Part shown: piece by piece, positions 49,243-58,244 of the stretch
Layout: every line of letters begins with the position of its first letter
Position numbering within the stretch: the stretch's first letter is position 1
Source: Pseudohoeflea sp964511625
GTDB taxonomy: Bacteria > Pseudomonadota > Alphaproteobacteria > Rhizobiales > Rhizobiaceae
Length of the DNA: 64,000 nt
Assembly (NCBI GenBank): GCA_964511625.1
Contig: CAZEJG010000011.1
Coordinates: 21,541 to 85,540, forward strand
Direction of reading: 5' to 3'
Translations under genes and position numbers: made by a program
Notes under the pieces: model-generated
Told to the model about the DNA's origin: nothing
Database searches by the model: none
What the model saw: the letters and a program-made list of their open reading frames with translations, nothing else

Positions 49243-51545
49243 GTTTCCGGCCTCTCTCGCCCGATTCCCTCAGGCAGTTTCCGATGAATATCGGGATAGG
49301 CTGCTTTCGCTGCCTTTTCAACGAAGACGAGGGCGGAATGCTGTGCCGGCGCGTGGCTGAGCGTGCTCGTGGGAACATTGCTGGTCAGCACGTTCGGATT
49401 GCCGTGCAGATCGCGCGACGCCTTGCCGCTGCGACCTTCCGGATTGTACCAGGCTCCCGTCGCAAGCGCGATCACACCGGGCATCACGTGCTCCGTCAGC
49501 GCCGCCGTCGCCAGACACTCGCCGCGCGCGTTCCAGATCCGCACCGTGTCGCCGTCGCGGATGCCGCGCTCCTCGGCGTCCTCGGGGTTGAGCCGCACCG
49601 GCTCGCGGCCCTTCATCTTCGAGCGCTTCGACACACCCACTCCGTCGAGCTGGCCGTGTAACCGGCTCGCCGGCTGCGGCGAGACCATGTGAAGCTGGGC
49701 GCACTCGGCCTTCCCCAGCCATTCCCGCGGCTCCACCCAGCGCGGATGCGGATGCACGTCCTGGTGCGGCGAGTTGGCGATGAAACTCGACCAGATTTCG
49801 ATCTTGCCGGACGGCGTCTTCAGCGGGTTCTTTTTCGGGTTGCCGCGGAAGTCGGCGAACAACGTATAGCGCTGTTCCGAGACCGGCAGTTCCGCATACC
49901 CCTTTTCCCAGAAGGCCGGGAAAGCCGGCAGCACGATCCCCAGCTGATCCGACGCCCGGCTGCGGTAATCCTCGTAGATATACGCGAGCCAGCCCATCTC
50001 GTCGCGGTTCTCGCCATAGGCTTCGAGCGTCCCGAACCGCTCGGCGAGCCCCGAGAAGATGTCGAATTCGGACCGTGCCTCGCCCAGCGGCTCGATCTGC
50101 TTGTGCATGGCGGCGGTGAACCGGTCCGTCGGCGAGCCGGAAATGTCATTGCGCTCGAAAGCCGTGGTCGCAGGCAGCACGATGTCGGCATGCCGCGCCG
50201 TCGCCGTCCACCAGATCTCGTTGACGATCACCGTGCGCGGCTTGCGGAAGGCGTCCACCAGCCGGTTGAGATCCTGATGGTGATGGAACGGATTGCCGCC
50301 CGCCCACCAGACGATGTCGATGTCCGGATAGACGAGTTCCTCGCCGTCGAAATGAATTTTTCCGCCGGGGTCGAGCAGCATGTCCGCCACCCGCGCCACC
50401 GGGATGAACCGGCCCAGCGGATTGGGCCCCGACCTGAACCCGGGTGAAGAGATGACCGGCCGCGGATCGCCGCGATTGCCCATTGAGCCGTAACCGAAGG
50501 AAACACCACGACCCGGCAGTCCGATCTCGCCCAGCATGGCCGCGAGCGTGATCAGCATCCAGAGCGGCTGCTCGCCGTTCTCCTGCCGCTGCAACGACCA
50601 GGAGGCGGTCAGGAAACACGGATTGTCGGAGAGCTTCGCAGCGAGCTTGCGGATCGTTCCGGCCGGGATACCGGTGATGCCCGAGGCCCAGTCGGCGTCC
50701 TTGCGCACCCCGTCGGCCTTGCCGGTCAGATAGGGTTCGAAGGCCGCGTATCCGGTGCAGTATCGCTCAAGAAAGGCGTGGTCGACCCGGCAGGTCCGCA
50801 CCAGTTCATAGGCCAGCGCCAGCATCAGCGCCGTGTCAGTGCCGGGGCAGATCTGCAGCCATTCGTGCGGTGGCAGCTTGTCGCCCGAATCGTGAACAGG
50901 GCTGACGCAGATGATCTCGATGCCGCGCCGACCCGCCTCCGTCAGCCAGTCGGCGGTCGCGTGGTTGCCCAGTCCGCCCGCGGCGATCTGGGCGTTGGAC
51001 AGGTTGATGCCGCCGAAGAAGACGATCACCCGCGCATTGTCGAGGATCGCCGGCCATTCGGTCGTCTCGCCGCCGAAGAGAATGCGGTTGTCGCCCACCA
51101 CATGCGGACAGATGATCTGCCCGGCGGCGAAGGAATAGGTCTGCTTCTGGTCGACGAAACCGCCGATCGTGTTGAGAAACCGTTTGAGATGGGTGGACGC
51201 ATGATGGAACCGCCCGGCCGAGCCCCAGCCGTAGGAGCCGGCGAAAATTCCTTCGTTGCCTTTGTCGGCGATCGTGGCGCGCAATTCGCGCTCGATGTGG
51301 TCGTAGGCGGTCGGCCAGTCGACCTCGACGAATTCTCCCTCGCCCCGGTTCTCGCGGTTGCCCTCGAGCCACGCCTTGCGGATCGCCGGCCTGAGCACCC
51401 GCGTCGGCGCATGGATCGCCTCGGGCAGCCCCGCGATCAGCGGTGAGGGATTGCGGTCGCGCACGAACGGACCGGTCGCTTCCACCCGGCCGTCCCGGGT
51501 GGTAACATGCGTGAAACCCCAATGGGTCGCCGAAACATCGGCCAT
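49239..51545 (-). CDS. Molybdopterin-dependent N-/S-oxide reductase (TorA/BisC type)
   Basis: A 768-residue molybdopterin oxidoreductase of the DMSO-reductase family. Ser109 in GSYGWGSAGRFHH corresponds to the serine molybdenum ligand of DMSO/TMAO and biotin-sulfoxide reductases. No N-terminal Fe-S cysteines and no Tat signal are seen, so it is probably cytoplasmic, like BisC. The C-terminal molydopterin dinucleotide-binding domain (RLNPEDAEERGIRDGDTVRIWN) is complete. It reduces an N- or S-oxide; the substrate is unknown. It is between a cupin gene upstream (146 bases) and the FCD-GntR gene, with which it overlaps. Confidence 0.88.
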   Translation of the reverse strand: MADVSATHWGFTHVTTRDGRVEATGPFVRDRNPSPLIAGLPEAIHAPTRVLRPAIRKAWLEGNRENRGEGEFVEVDWPTAYDHIERELRATIADKGNEGIFAGSYGWGSAGRFHHASTHLKRFLNTIGGFVDQKQTYSFAAGQIICPHVVGDNRILFGGETTEWPAILDNARVIVFFGGINLSNAQIAAGGLGNHATADWLTEAGRRGIEIICVSPVHDSGDKLPPHEWLQICPGTDTALMLALAYELVRTCRVDHAFLERYCTGYAAFEPYLTGKADGVRKDADWASGITGIPAGTIRKLAAKLSDNPCFLTASWSLQRQENGEQPLWMLITLAAMLGEIGLPGRGVSFGYGSMGNRGDPRPVISSPGFRSGPNPLGRFIPVARVADMLLDPGGKIHFDGEELVYPDIDIVWWAGGNPFHHHQDLNRLVDAFRKPRTVIVNEIWWTATARHADIVLPATTAFERNDISGSPTDRFTAAMHKQIEPLGEARSEFDIFSGLAERFGTLEAYGENRDEMGWLAYIYEDYRSRASDQLGIVLPAFPAFWEKGYAELPVSEQRYTLFADFRGNPKKNPLKTPSGKIEIWSSFIANSPHQDVHPHPRWVEPREWLGKAECAQLHMVSPQPASRLHGQLDGVGVSKRSKMKGREPVRLNPEDAEERGIRDGDTVRIWNARGECLATAALTEHVMPGVIALATGAWYNPEGRSGKASRDLHGNPNVLTSNVPTSTLSHAPAQHSALVFVEKAAKAAYPDIHRKLPEGIGRERPET

Positions 51546-51690
51546 TTAGAAGCCTCCAGGGTCGTGCGACGCCATCATGAGAGAATCAGGGAGCCGGATG
51601 GTGAGATGGTAGGGGGAGGAGCGTCTTACCGGAAGCCATAGACGCCTCCAGATATGGCGGCGGCGCAAGCCCCTCCCCCTCGCCGGCGGC

Positions 51691-52137
51691 TTACGCCGCG
51701 GCGTTCTTTGTCGTGCCTTCGAAGACCTCGTAGGGCGATTCGGTCGGCCATTTCGGCCAGAGCGGCACGAGCATGATGCCGGCGATCACCAGAAGCCGAA
51801 GCGTCTTGTCCCCGGTATTGTGCACCCGGTGGGTCTCGTTCGGCCGCTGCAGCGAGCAGCCGCCGGCCACCAGCGGATAGCGCTTGCCCTCGAGTTCCAG
51901 TTCGCCCTGGCCGTCGAGCACGTAATAGGTTTCCTCGCAGTTGTGCCGGTGCATCGGCGAGGCATGGCCGGGATCGATCTCGACGAGCCCCATGCACAGT
52001 GTCTGCGCGCCGAGGCCGGTTTCCGGATAGACGAGCTTCAGGTCGCGGACGCCGCCGCCTTCCTGCTGCATCGGCGCACCGTCGAGGATCTGCTCCGGGG
52101 TGATGCTGACGATCTTGGGCTGTTCGGACGTGGTCAT
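51691..52137 (-). CDS. Cupin-domain protein
   Basis: A 148-residue single cupin with motif 1 MHRHNCEETYYVLDGQG (H-x-H-x4-E-x6-G) and motif 2 GGCSLQRPNETHRVHN. It probably binds a metal and a small acid or acts as an isomerase or dioxygenase; no specific family. It opens the operon with the molybdoenzyme and FCD regulator and has a gaggaaa ribosome site. The much longer open frame that includes it upstream is not coding. Confidence 0.8.
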   Translation of the reverse strand: MTTSEQPKIVSITPEQILDGAPMQQEGGGVRDLKLVYPETGLGAQTLCMGLVEIDPGHASPMHRHNCEETYYVLDGQGELELEGKRYPLVAGGCSLQRPNETHRVHNTGDKTLRLLVIAGIMLVPLWPKWPTESPYEVFEGTTKNAAA

Positions 52138-52521
52138 GCGGTTTCCTCTTGCTGACTGCTTCTTTTCAACGATGTCGGGGCTTACGCCCCTTCCGGGACC
52201 TTTCGGGAAGTGAGCTCGGCAGACGCCTCGGCCGGCGCCGGGAATGGCTCCCCAGCCTCCGGCGCGAGCTGTGCCGCGCATTCTTCTCCGACTGCTCCCA
52301 ATCTCCTCCACAGCCAGCCATCTGCATGCTTGGCTAGCTGGTATTACCAGCAGATAGCTTGACATCTGTCCGAGTGTCAAGCAAAACGACACCGACTGGC
52401 CGCAACCGGGAGGACGGATGCGGCGACAAGAGCGCGGCGGCCGATCGACGGCAGCCGCGGAAATCCCGCCCAGCCACCGGCGCAGCCGGCAGGCCGGCAA
52501 GACTGATTGGGAGGATGATCC
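52138..52521. other. 384-base divergent promoter region
   Basis: No coding region is supported here. It holds a hairpin (GGGGC-TTAC-GCCCC, 52177-52190). It also holds the operator GCTGGTATTACCAGC (52337-52351) and an inverted repeat CTTGACA-N10-TGTCAAG (52358-52381). On the minus strand TTGACA (52380-52375), a 17-base spacer and CTATCT (52357-52352) form a promoter with the operator at the start site. On the plus strand a weaker TTGGCT (52330) promoter would have the operator in its spacer. Confidence 0.6.
52339..52349. promoter_or_regulatory. FCD/GntR-type operator
   Basis: TGGTATTACCA, extended to the 15-bp palindrome GCTGGTATTACCAGC, has the TGGT-N3-ACCA form of FadR/FCD regulators. It would control the cupin-molybdoenzyme-GntR operon and the divergent enolase-superfamily operon. 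Confidence 0.65.
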
Positions 52522-53640
52522 TTGAAGATCACCCGTGTGCGTTTCGTTCTGTGCGGCTACGAGCTTCCGACGCCGATACCGCTGTCCTGCGGAGCCCTGA
52601 CCCACCGCAACTTCGGTCTGGTTCTGGTCGAGACGGACGCCGGCATCACCGGCATTGGCGAGACCTCGGTCAACTTCCCGCCCTGGTGCGTCCACGAACG
52701 TCGCGCCACCATCGAGGACGGTCTGCAGAGCCTGTTGATCGACGAAAATCCGCTCGACGTCGCCCGTCTCAACAAGCGCATGGTCGACGCCACCCGCTCC
52801 TTCACCCGCATGTGGGCCGAGGGTGCGATCGCCCAGGCGATCTCCGGCATCGACATCGCCCTGTGGGATATCGCCGGAAAGAACTACGGCGTTCCGGTCT
52901 GGCAATTGCTCGGCGGCAAGTACCGCGACGAGATCCACTGCTACGCGGTCGGCTTCAACGCCGCCGACCCCGGCAAGGGCGCGCTCGAAATGCGTGAGCG
53001 CGGCTATACGCACGGCAAGATGCGCATCGGCTTCGATGACGCGGCCGACATCGCCAAGGCGCGCGGCATGCGTGAGGCGGTGGGCGACGACTTCGCCATG
53101 ATGATCGACGCCAACCAGGCTTTCGATCTCCCGCGCGCCCGCCGGGTGATGCGGGAACTGAACGACCTCGGCCTCTACTGGCTGGAAGAGCCGCTGCTCA
53201 ACGATGATTTCGACGGCTACGCCGCGCTCCGCGCCGAGTTTCCGGACATCCCGCTCGCCTGGGGCGAGAACGCCTTCAGTCTCGCCGACTATCGGGTGAT
53301 GCTCGATAACAACCTCGTCGACGCCGTCATGCCCGACCCCTGCCGATCGGGAGGGCTGACCACCGCCGTCCGGATGGCGGAAGCCGCGGCAAGCCACGGC
53401 ATAGCCATGTCCCCCCACCACTATGGCGCCGATGTCGGGTTTGTCGCGGCCCTCCACCTGGCGGCGAGCCAGCCGAATTTCTCGATCATGCTGCGCGACG
53501 AGGCGCCAGTGCCGCTGCGCGGCGACATTCTGGCCGATCCGCTCGTAGTGGCAGACGGCTCGGTGGCCGTGCCGTCCAAACCGGGGCTCGGCATAGACCT
53601 CGACATGGCGACCGTCGAAGCCTCGACGATCCGCCTCTGA
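52522..53640 (+). CDS. Enolase-superfamily (mandelate racemase/muconate lactonizing) enzyme
   Basis: A 372-residue enzyme. A capping domain is followed by a TIM barrel with metal ligands Asp (MIDANQAF), Glu (LEEPL) and Glu (WGENAF). The acid-base side shows KMRIG (K-x-R) and His in SPHHYGADVG. Sugar-acid dehydratases and racemases of this superfamily act on a hydroxy acid. The exact reaction is not clear. It starts with TTG, with a gggagg site seven bases upstream. It is first in an operon with an aldehyde dehydrogenase and a GMC oxidoreductase. That order suggests an acid made by those two enzymes is its substrate. Confidence 0.87.
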   Translation: MKITRVRFVLCGYELPTPIPLSCGALTHRNFGLVLVETDAGITGIGETSVNFPPWCVHERRATIEDGLQSLLIDENPLDVARLNKRMVDATRSFTRMWAEGAIAQAISGIDIALWDIAGKNYGVPVWQLLGGKYRDEIHCYAVGFNAADPGKGALEMRERGYTHGKMRIGFDDAADIAKARGMREAVGDDFAMMIDANQAFDLPRARRVMRELNDLGLYWLEEPLLNDDFDGYAALRAEFPDIPLAWGENAFSLADYRVMLDNNLVDAVMPDPCRSGGLTTAVRMAEAAASHGIAMSPHHYGADVGFVAALHLAASQPNFSIMLRDEAPVPLRGDILADPLVVADGSVAVPSKPGLGIDLDMATVEASTIRL

Positions 53641-53665
53641 CACTTCGACATACGGAGCAGCGACG

Positions 53666-55180
53666 ATGAACGCGCACCCCACCGATCTTCTGGTTCACCA
53701 TCCCGAAAAGCAGCTCTCGGCAAAGGCTGCGGCCTTCGCCGCGAAGAAGAAACAGCTCTATATCGGCGGCAAATTCGTCGATGCCTCCGACGGCGCCACC
53801 TTCACCTCCGAGGACCCGGCGACCGGCAAGACGATCTGCGAATTCGCGGAAGCCACCCGCGCCGATGTCGACCGCGCCGTCCGCGCCGCAGACGACGCCT
53901 TCGAGAACCAGTGGCGTGACATGGCGCCGGCCGGCCGCGCGGCGCTTCTTCACCGGCTCGCCGACCTGATCATGGACAATGTCGACGAACTCGCCGAGCT
54001 CGAAAGCCTCGACGCCGGCAAACCGGTCGCCGTCGCCCGCGCGCTCGACATCCCGTTTACCGCCGAGATCCTGCGCTATTATGCCGGCTGGGCGACGAAG
54101 CTCTCGGGCAAGACCTTCAACCTCTCGCTCCAGGGCGACCCGTACCACGCCTATACGCTGCGCGAGCCGCTCGGCGTCGTCGCCGGCATCATCCCGTGGA
54201 ATTTCCCCTTCTCGCAGGCCGGCTTCAAGATCGGTCCGGCGCTGGCCGCCGGCTGTACCATCCTGCTGAAACCCGCAGAACAGACCCCGCTGACCGCCGT
54301 CCGTCTCGCCGAACTGATTGACGAGGCCGGCTTCCCCGCAGGCGTCGTCAACGTCATCACCGGCCATGGCCGCACCTCCGGCGCCGCCATCACGGAACAT
54401 CCGGGCGTCAGGAAAGTCTCCTTCACCGGCTCGACCGAAGTGGGCAAGATCCTGCTCAAGGCGGCCGCCGGCAACCTCAAGCGACTGACGCTCGAACTCG
54501 GCGGCAAGTCGCCCAACATCATCTTCGCCGACGCCGACATGGAGAAGGCCATTCCTGCCGCGGCCGGTGCGATCTTCGGCAACACCGGCCAGGTCTGCAA
54601 CGCCGGCTCGCGCCTCTACGTCCAGCGCGCCGCCTTCGACACCGTCGTTGCCGGCATCGTCGATCATGCCAAAAAGCTAAAGCTCGGCGCCGGCCTCAAC
54701 GAGGGCACCGAACTCGGTCCGCTGATCTCGAAGGTGCAGCGCGACCGCGTCGCAGCCTATGTCGAAGCCGGCCGCAAGGACGGCGCCGAGATCGCCACCG
54801 GCGGCGGTACACCCGGCGAGGCCGGCTATTTCTTCGAACCCACCGTGCTGCTTGGCACCACCCCATCGATGAGCGTACAGACGGAAGAGATCTTTGGTCC
54901 CGTGCTCTGCGCCATGCCGTTCGACGATGTGGCCGACATCGAGCCGGTCGCCGACCACGCGCAATATGGTCTCGCCGCCAGCATCTGGACGCGCGACCTG
55001 TCGACCGCCCACAAGCTCGGCCGCAGGGTCGCCGCAGGCGCGGTCTGGATCAACTGCTTCGGCGTCTTCGATCCCAATCTCCCCTTCGGCGGCTTCAAGG
55101 AAAGCGGCTGGGGACGCGAGATGGGCCAGGAAGGAGTCGAGGCCTATACGGAAGTCAAGTCGGTGACCGTGCGGCTCTGA
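53666..55180 (+). CDS. Aldehyde dehydrogenase (betaine-aldehyde-dehydrogenase-like)
   Basis: A 504-residue aldehyde dehydrogenase. Catalytic Glu277 is in LELGGKS and Cys311 in NTGQVCNAGSR; the oxyanion Asn is in PWNFPFS. The C-terminal FGGFKESGWGREMG is typical. It oxidises the aldehyde likely produced by the GMC oxidoreductase encoded next. A choline-to-betaine route is possible from this gene pair, but the enolase-superfamily neighbour argues for another alcohol. It starts 25 bases after that gene. Confidence 0.9.
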   Translation: MNAHPTDLLVHHPEKQLSAKAAAFAAKKKQLYIGGKFVDASDGATFTSEDPATGKTICEFAEATRADVDRAVRAADDAFENQWRDMAPAGRAALLHRLADLIMDNVDELAELESLDAGKPVAVARALDIPFTAEILRYYAGWATKLSGKTFNLSLQGDPYHAYTLREPLGVVAGIIPWNFPFSQAGFKIGPALAAGCTILLKPAEQTPLTAVRLAELIDEAGFPAGVVNVITGHGRTSGAAITEHPGVRKVSFTGSTEVGKILLKAAAGNLKRLTLELGGKSPNIIFADADMEKAIPAAAGAIFGNTGQVCNAGSRLYVQRAAFDTVVAGIVDHAKKLKLGAGLNEGTELGPLISKVQRDRVAAYVEAGRKDGAEIATGGGTPGEAGYFFEPTVLLGTTPSMSVQTEEIFGPVLCAMPFDDVADIEPVADHAQYGLAASIWTRDLSTAHKLGRRVAAGAVWINCFGVFDPNLPFGGFKESGWGREMGQEGVEAYTEVKSVTVRL

Positions 55181-55208
55181 GGAGCGCTTGGTCCGGGGAG
55201 GAATGAGA

Positions 55209-56918
55209 ATGACTGAATTCGATTATGTCATCGTCGGCGGCGGCGTGGCGGGTTGCGTGGTCGCCAACCGGCTGACCGAGGACCCTTCGGTCCGGGTCGC
55301 CATGCTGGAATTCGGCACCGACAAGAACCACAAGAAGCAGATCGTCCGTGCGCCGCTGGGCATGGTCACCTTCATGATGCCGAACCTCGCGTTCCTGGGC
55401 GGCACCAAGATGATGTATCTCTATGAGGCCGAACCCTCCCGCGGCCTCGGCAACCAGAAGATGATGCTGCCGCGCGGCAAGGCGCTCGGCGGCTCTTCCA
55501 TGGTCAACGGCATGATCTACATTCGCGGCCAGAAGCAGGACTATGACGACTGGCGCGACATGGGCAACCCCGGCTGGGGCTATGACGACCTGCTGCCCTA
55601 TTTCAGGAAATCCGAGAATTTCGTGCTCGCCTCCGAGCCGGATGCGACGAAGAACTTCACGCTCGGCGGCAAGCCGATCCGCGACCAGATCGACATGGCG
55701 TACCACGGCACCGGCGGCCCCGTTTCCGTCGCGCCGCCCCGTTCGCCCAACCCGCTCTGCCCCACCTATTTCGAGGCGGCGAAGCAGGCCGGCTACAAGC
55801 TCAATGCGGATTTCAACGGCGAGGATCAGGAGGGCATCGGCTATCACTGGCTGACCCAGAAGGGCGGCGAACGCTGGGGGGCCGAGAGCAGCTACGCCAA
55901 CCCGGCGCGAGAACGCCCGAACCTGACCATCATCACCGAAGCCCGCGCGCTGGAAATCCTGATGGACGGCAAGCGCGCCACCGGCGTGAAGTACGACCGC
56001 GCCGGCGAGATCAAGGAGATCAAGGCTGGCAAGGAAGTCATCCTCGCTACCGGCGCCTTCATCTCGCCGCAGCTCCTGCAGTTGTCGGGCATCGGCGACC
56101 CGAAGGAACTCAAGCGCCACGGCATCGAGGTTAAACACGCCCTGCCCGGCGTCGGCCAGAACCTGCAGGACCATATCGACACCTGGACCAAGCAGCGCAC
56201 GAAGACCAATCTCACCTACGGCATCTCCTGGGGAACGATGCATTCCAACGCCATGCACATCCTCAAATGGTTTACGGCGCGGCGCGGCATGTTCACCTCC
56301 AACACCGGCGAGGCGGGCGGCTTCGTCAAGTCCGGGCCGGATGTCGATCGCCCCGACCTGCAGCTCTTCTTCTGCTCGACGATGGCGTCAGCGCAGGCGG
56401 CCGACAGTTTCTGGGGCCATGGCTGGGCCATGCACGCCTGCCTGCTGCGTCCGAAGAGCGTCGGCCATGTCGGGCTGAAGAGTGCCAGCGCCTACGAGGC
56501 CCCGCTGATCGCGCCGAACTTCCTCGGCGATCCCTACGACATGGAAATCCTGATCCGCGGCGTGAAGATCATGCGCGAAATCACCAGACAGCCCGCCTTC
56601 GATCCGCATCGCGGCGAGGAGGTGGCGCCCGGACCGTCGGTTCAGACCGACGACGACATCGCCGCCTATATCCGCAGCCATTCGATGACGATGTACCACC
56701 CCACCAGCACCTGCAAGATGGGCACCGACGAGATGGCCGTCGTCGCGCCCGACTCGCTGCTGGTTCACGGGTTGGAAAACCTCGCCATCGTCGACGCCTC
56801 GGTGATGCCGGCGGTGATCTCCGGCAACACCTTCGCCCCGACGGTCGCCGTCGCCGAGAAGGCCGCAGACCTCATCAAGGCCCGCGGCAAGATGCGTACG
56901 GCGCGGGCAGCCGCCTGA
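55209..56918 (+). CDS. GMC-family FAD-dependent alcohol oxidoreductase (choline-dehydrogenase-like)
   Basis: A 569-residue GMC flavoprotein. The N-terminal FAD motif is DYVIVGGGVAGCVVANRL, and GGSSMVNGMIYIRG is the second GMC motif. The catalytic His is in MTMYHPTSTCKMG, and the C-terminal ISGNTFAPTVAVAEKAA carries the second active-site residue, Asn. It oxidises a primary alcohol to an aldehyde, passing electrons to a membrane acceptor. It is last in the operon before a strong terminator. The ATG at 55209 is eight bases from a ggggag site, better than 55203. Confidence 0.9.
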   Translation: MTEFDYVIVGGGVAGCVVANRLTEDPSVRVAMLEFGTDKNHKKQIVRAPLGMVTFMMPNLAFLGGTKMMYLYEAEPSRGLGNQKMMLPRGKALGGSSMVNGMIYIRGQKQDYDDWRDMGNPGWGYDDLLPYFRKSENFVLASEPDATKNFTLGGKPIRDQIDMAYHGTGGPVSVAPPRSPNPLCPTYFEAAKQAGYKLNADFNGEDQEGIGYHWLTQKGGERWGAESSYANPARERPNLTIITEARALEILMDGKRATGVKYDRAGEIKEIKAGKEVILATGAFISPQLLQLSGIGDPKELKRHGIEVKHALPGVGQNLQDHIDTWTKQRTKTNLTYGISWGTMHSNAMHILKWFTARRGMFTSNTGEAGGFVKSGPDVDRPDLQLFFCSTMASAQAADSFWGHGWAMHACLLRPKSVGHVGLKSASAYEAPLIAPNFLGDPYDMEILIRGVKIMREITRQPAFDPHRGEEVAPGPSVQTDDDIAAYIRSHSMTMYHPTSTCKMGTDEMAVVAPDSLLVHGLENLAIVDASVMPAVISGNTFAPTVAVAEKAADLIKARGKMRTARAAA

Positions 56919-56978
56919 TCGGCGAAATGACACTCCCCGATCGGTCCGGCACTCTTCCCGAACCTGTCAACCTCCCAG

Positions 56979-57003
56979 CCGGGCCTTCGGGCCCGGTTTT
57001 TTT
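56979..57003 (+). terminator. Rho-independent terminator of the GMC operon
   Basis: CCGGGCC and GGCCCGG pair across a TTCG tetraloop (56979-56996) and run into seven T residues. It starts 60 bases after the GMC gene stop. Confidence 0.93.
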
Positions 57004-57014
57004 GACTGGGTTCG

Positions 57015-58214
57015 CTAGAAGCCGCTACCGTCCGTCTGCAGGAGCGTCAGGCGACCGTCCTCGATTCGATAGAGCTTCTGCCGCCGCTCCGTGGTCCCGT
57101 CGGTGCGAAACCGGAAAAGCCCCGTCAGTCCGCGGAATCCCTTGGCGCTCGTCAGCAGCGACGTGTCGATCGCCTTGCCCTTGGCGGCCCTTGCGAGCCC
57201 GGCCGCAACGGCAACCGCATCGTAGCCGATGGCGGAATCGTAGCTCGGCGCGTGGCCGAAGTGCCGCTCGTAACGGGTGCCGATGATGTCGGTGCTGGGA
57301 TCGGCGGGCTTTGCCAGAATCACTCCCTGCACCGCCGGCCGGCTATAGATCGATTCAGACAACTCCGAGGTCGCGATGACACTGGATACCGATTGACCGA
57401 CAACGCCGGCGGCGAGTTGTTCAAGAAGAGGACCGGCAACCGGATCATTGCCCAGCAACACGACGCTCTGGCTTGCGTCGAACATCGGTTTGTGGGCCTG
57501 CAAGAACGCGGCGATGGAACCGGTGGATTTGGGATAGGAAATGGTGCCGAGAATGGTCCCTCCCATGGCCTTGGTGGAATCACGCAGCTGCGCGAGGTCA
57601 CTGGTCGCCATGCCTTCCGGATAGAGAACCGTAAATTTCGTCTGCTTGGTCCCGATCGCCGCGCGAATACCTTCAAGCGCGCTGTCGAGACCGTCGGCAT
57701 ACATGCCCCAGCTGTTTGTTCGGGCGGGCATCGGTCCTTCGGTGAAGGCGAGAACCGGCGGATGCTGTCCGCCATTCATCCTCGAAACCATCAATGCACC
57801 TTGTTCGTCCATGGGCCCGAGGATAAAGGCCGCGCCCTCGCTTGCCGCCTTCGCCGCACTCGCAACGACATCGGGTCCGCCGTTGCGGATGTGGAGGGAG
57901 ACATGGGCCGCCCCCAGATCGTCCATGGCGAGCTTGGCACCTTCAAGCAGATCCCGCTGACGCGTCGGCGAGACGCCGGACGTGGCAAGCAGCACGACCT
58001 GGGTCGCACCGGAGCCGATCTGCTCCTCGGCCACGGGACCGGCGCTCTTCTGCTCCACGTCGAGAACCTTGTCGGCCGAGGTGTTCTGGCAGGCCTGCAA
58101 CGACAGTCCCGCCAATAGGAGAACCAAAGGCCAGAGCCGCAACGCCGGCCGGCAGACGGCCGAGCGAATGCTCGATTGCCTCGACAGCAACCCTGCACCG
58201 GCAGACCAGGTCAT
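57015..58214 (-). CDS. Lipoprotein of the LpoA/periplasmic-binding fold (penicillin-binding protein activator)
   Basis: A 399-residue protein with a lipobox; Cys42 follows LSLQA, so it should be anchored in a membrane by lipid. The mature part is a type I periplasmic-binding (Leu/Ile/Val) fold, with the halves beginning VVLLATSGVSPTRQR and TVLYPEGMATSDL. This matches penicillin-binding protein activators of alphaproteobacteria, related to LpoA, which stimulate peptidoglycan synthases. Ligand binding instead is possible. It lies 31 bases after the giant RTX gene on the same strand, but its long own leader suggests separate expression. ATG 58214 was chosen over GTG 58235. Confidence 0.82.
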   Translation of the reverse strand: MTWSAGAGLLSRQSSIRSAVCRPALRLWPLVLLLAGLSLQACQNTSADKVLDVEQKSAGPVAEEQIGSGATQVVLLATSGVSPTRQRDLLEGAKLAMDDLGAAHVSLHIRNGGPDVVASAAKAASEGAAFILGPMDEQGALMVSRMNGGQHPPVLAFTEGPMPARTNSWGMYADGLDSALEGIRAAIGTKQTKFTVLYPEGMATSDLAQLRDSTKAMGGTILGTISYPKSTGSIAAFLQAHKPMFDASQSVVLLGNDPVAGPLLEQLAAGVVGQSVSSVIATSELSESIYSRPAVQGVILAKPADPSTDIIGTRYERHFGHAPSYDSAIGYDAVAVAAGLARAAKGKAIDTSLLTSAKGFRGLTGLFRFRTDGTTERRQKLYRIEDGRLTLLQTDGSGF

Positions 58215-58244
58215 GCGTCGTGTGCCCCTCACCACGTCACGAAA

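Noticed and set aside
52138..53682. Long minus-strand extension of the cupin frame
   Set aside because: It is antisense to the enolase-superfamily gene; the cupin has its own ribosome site and ATG at 52137.
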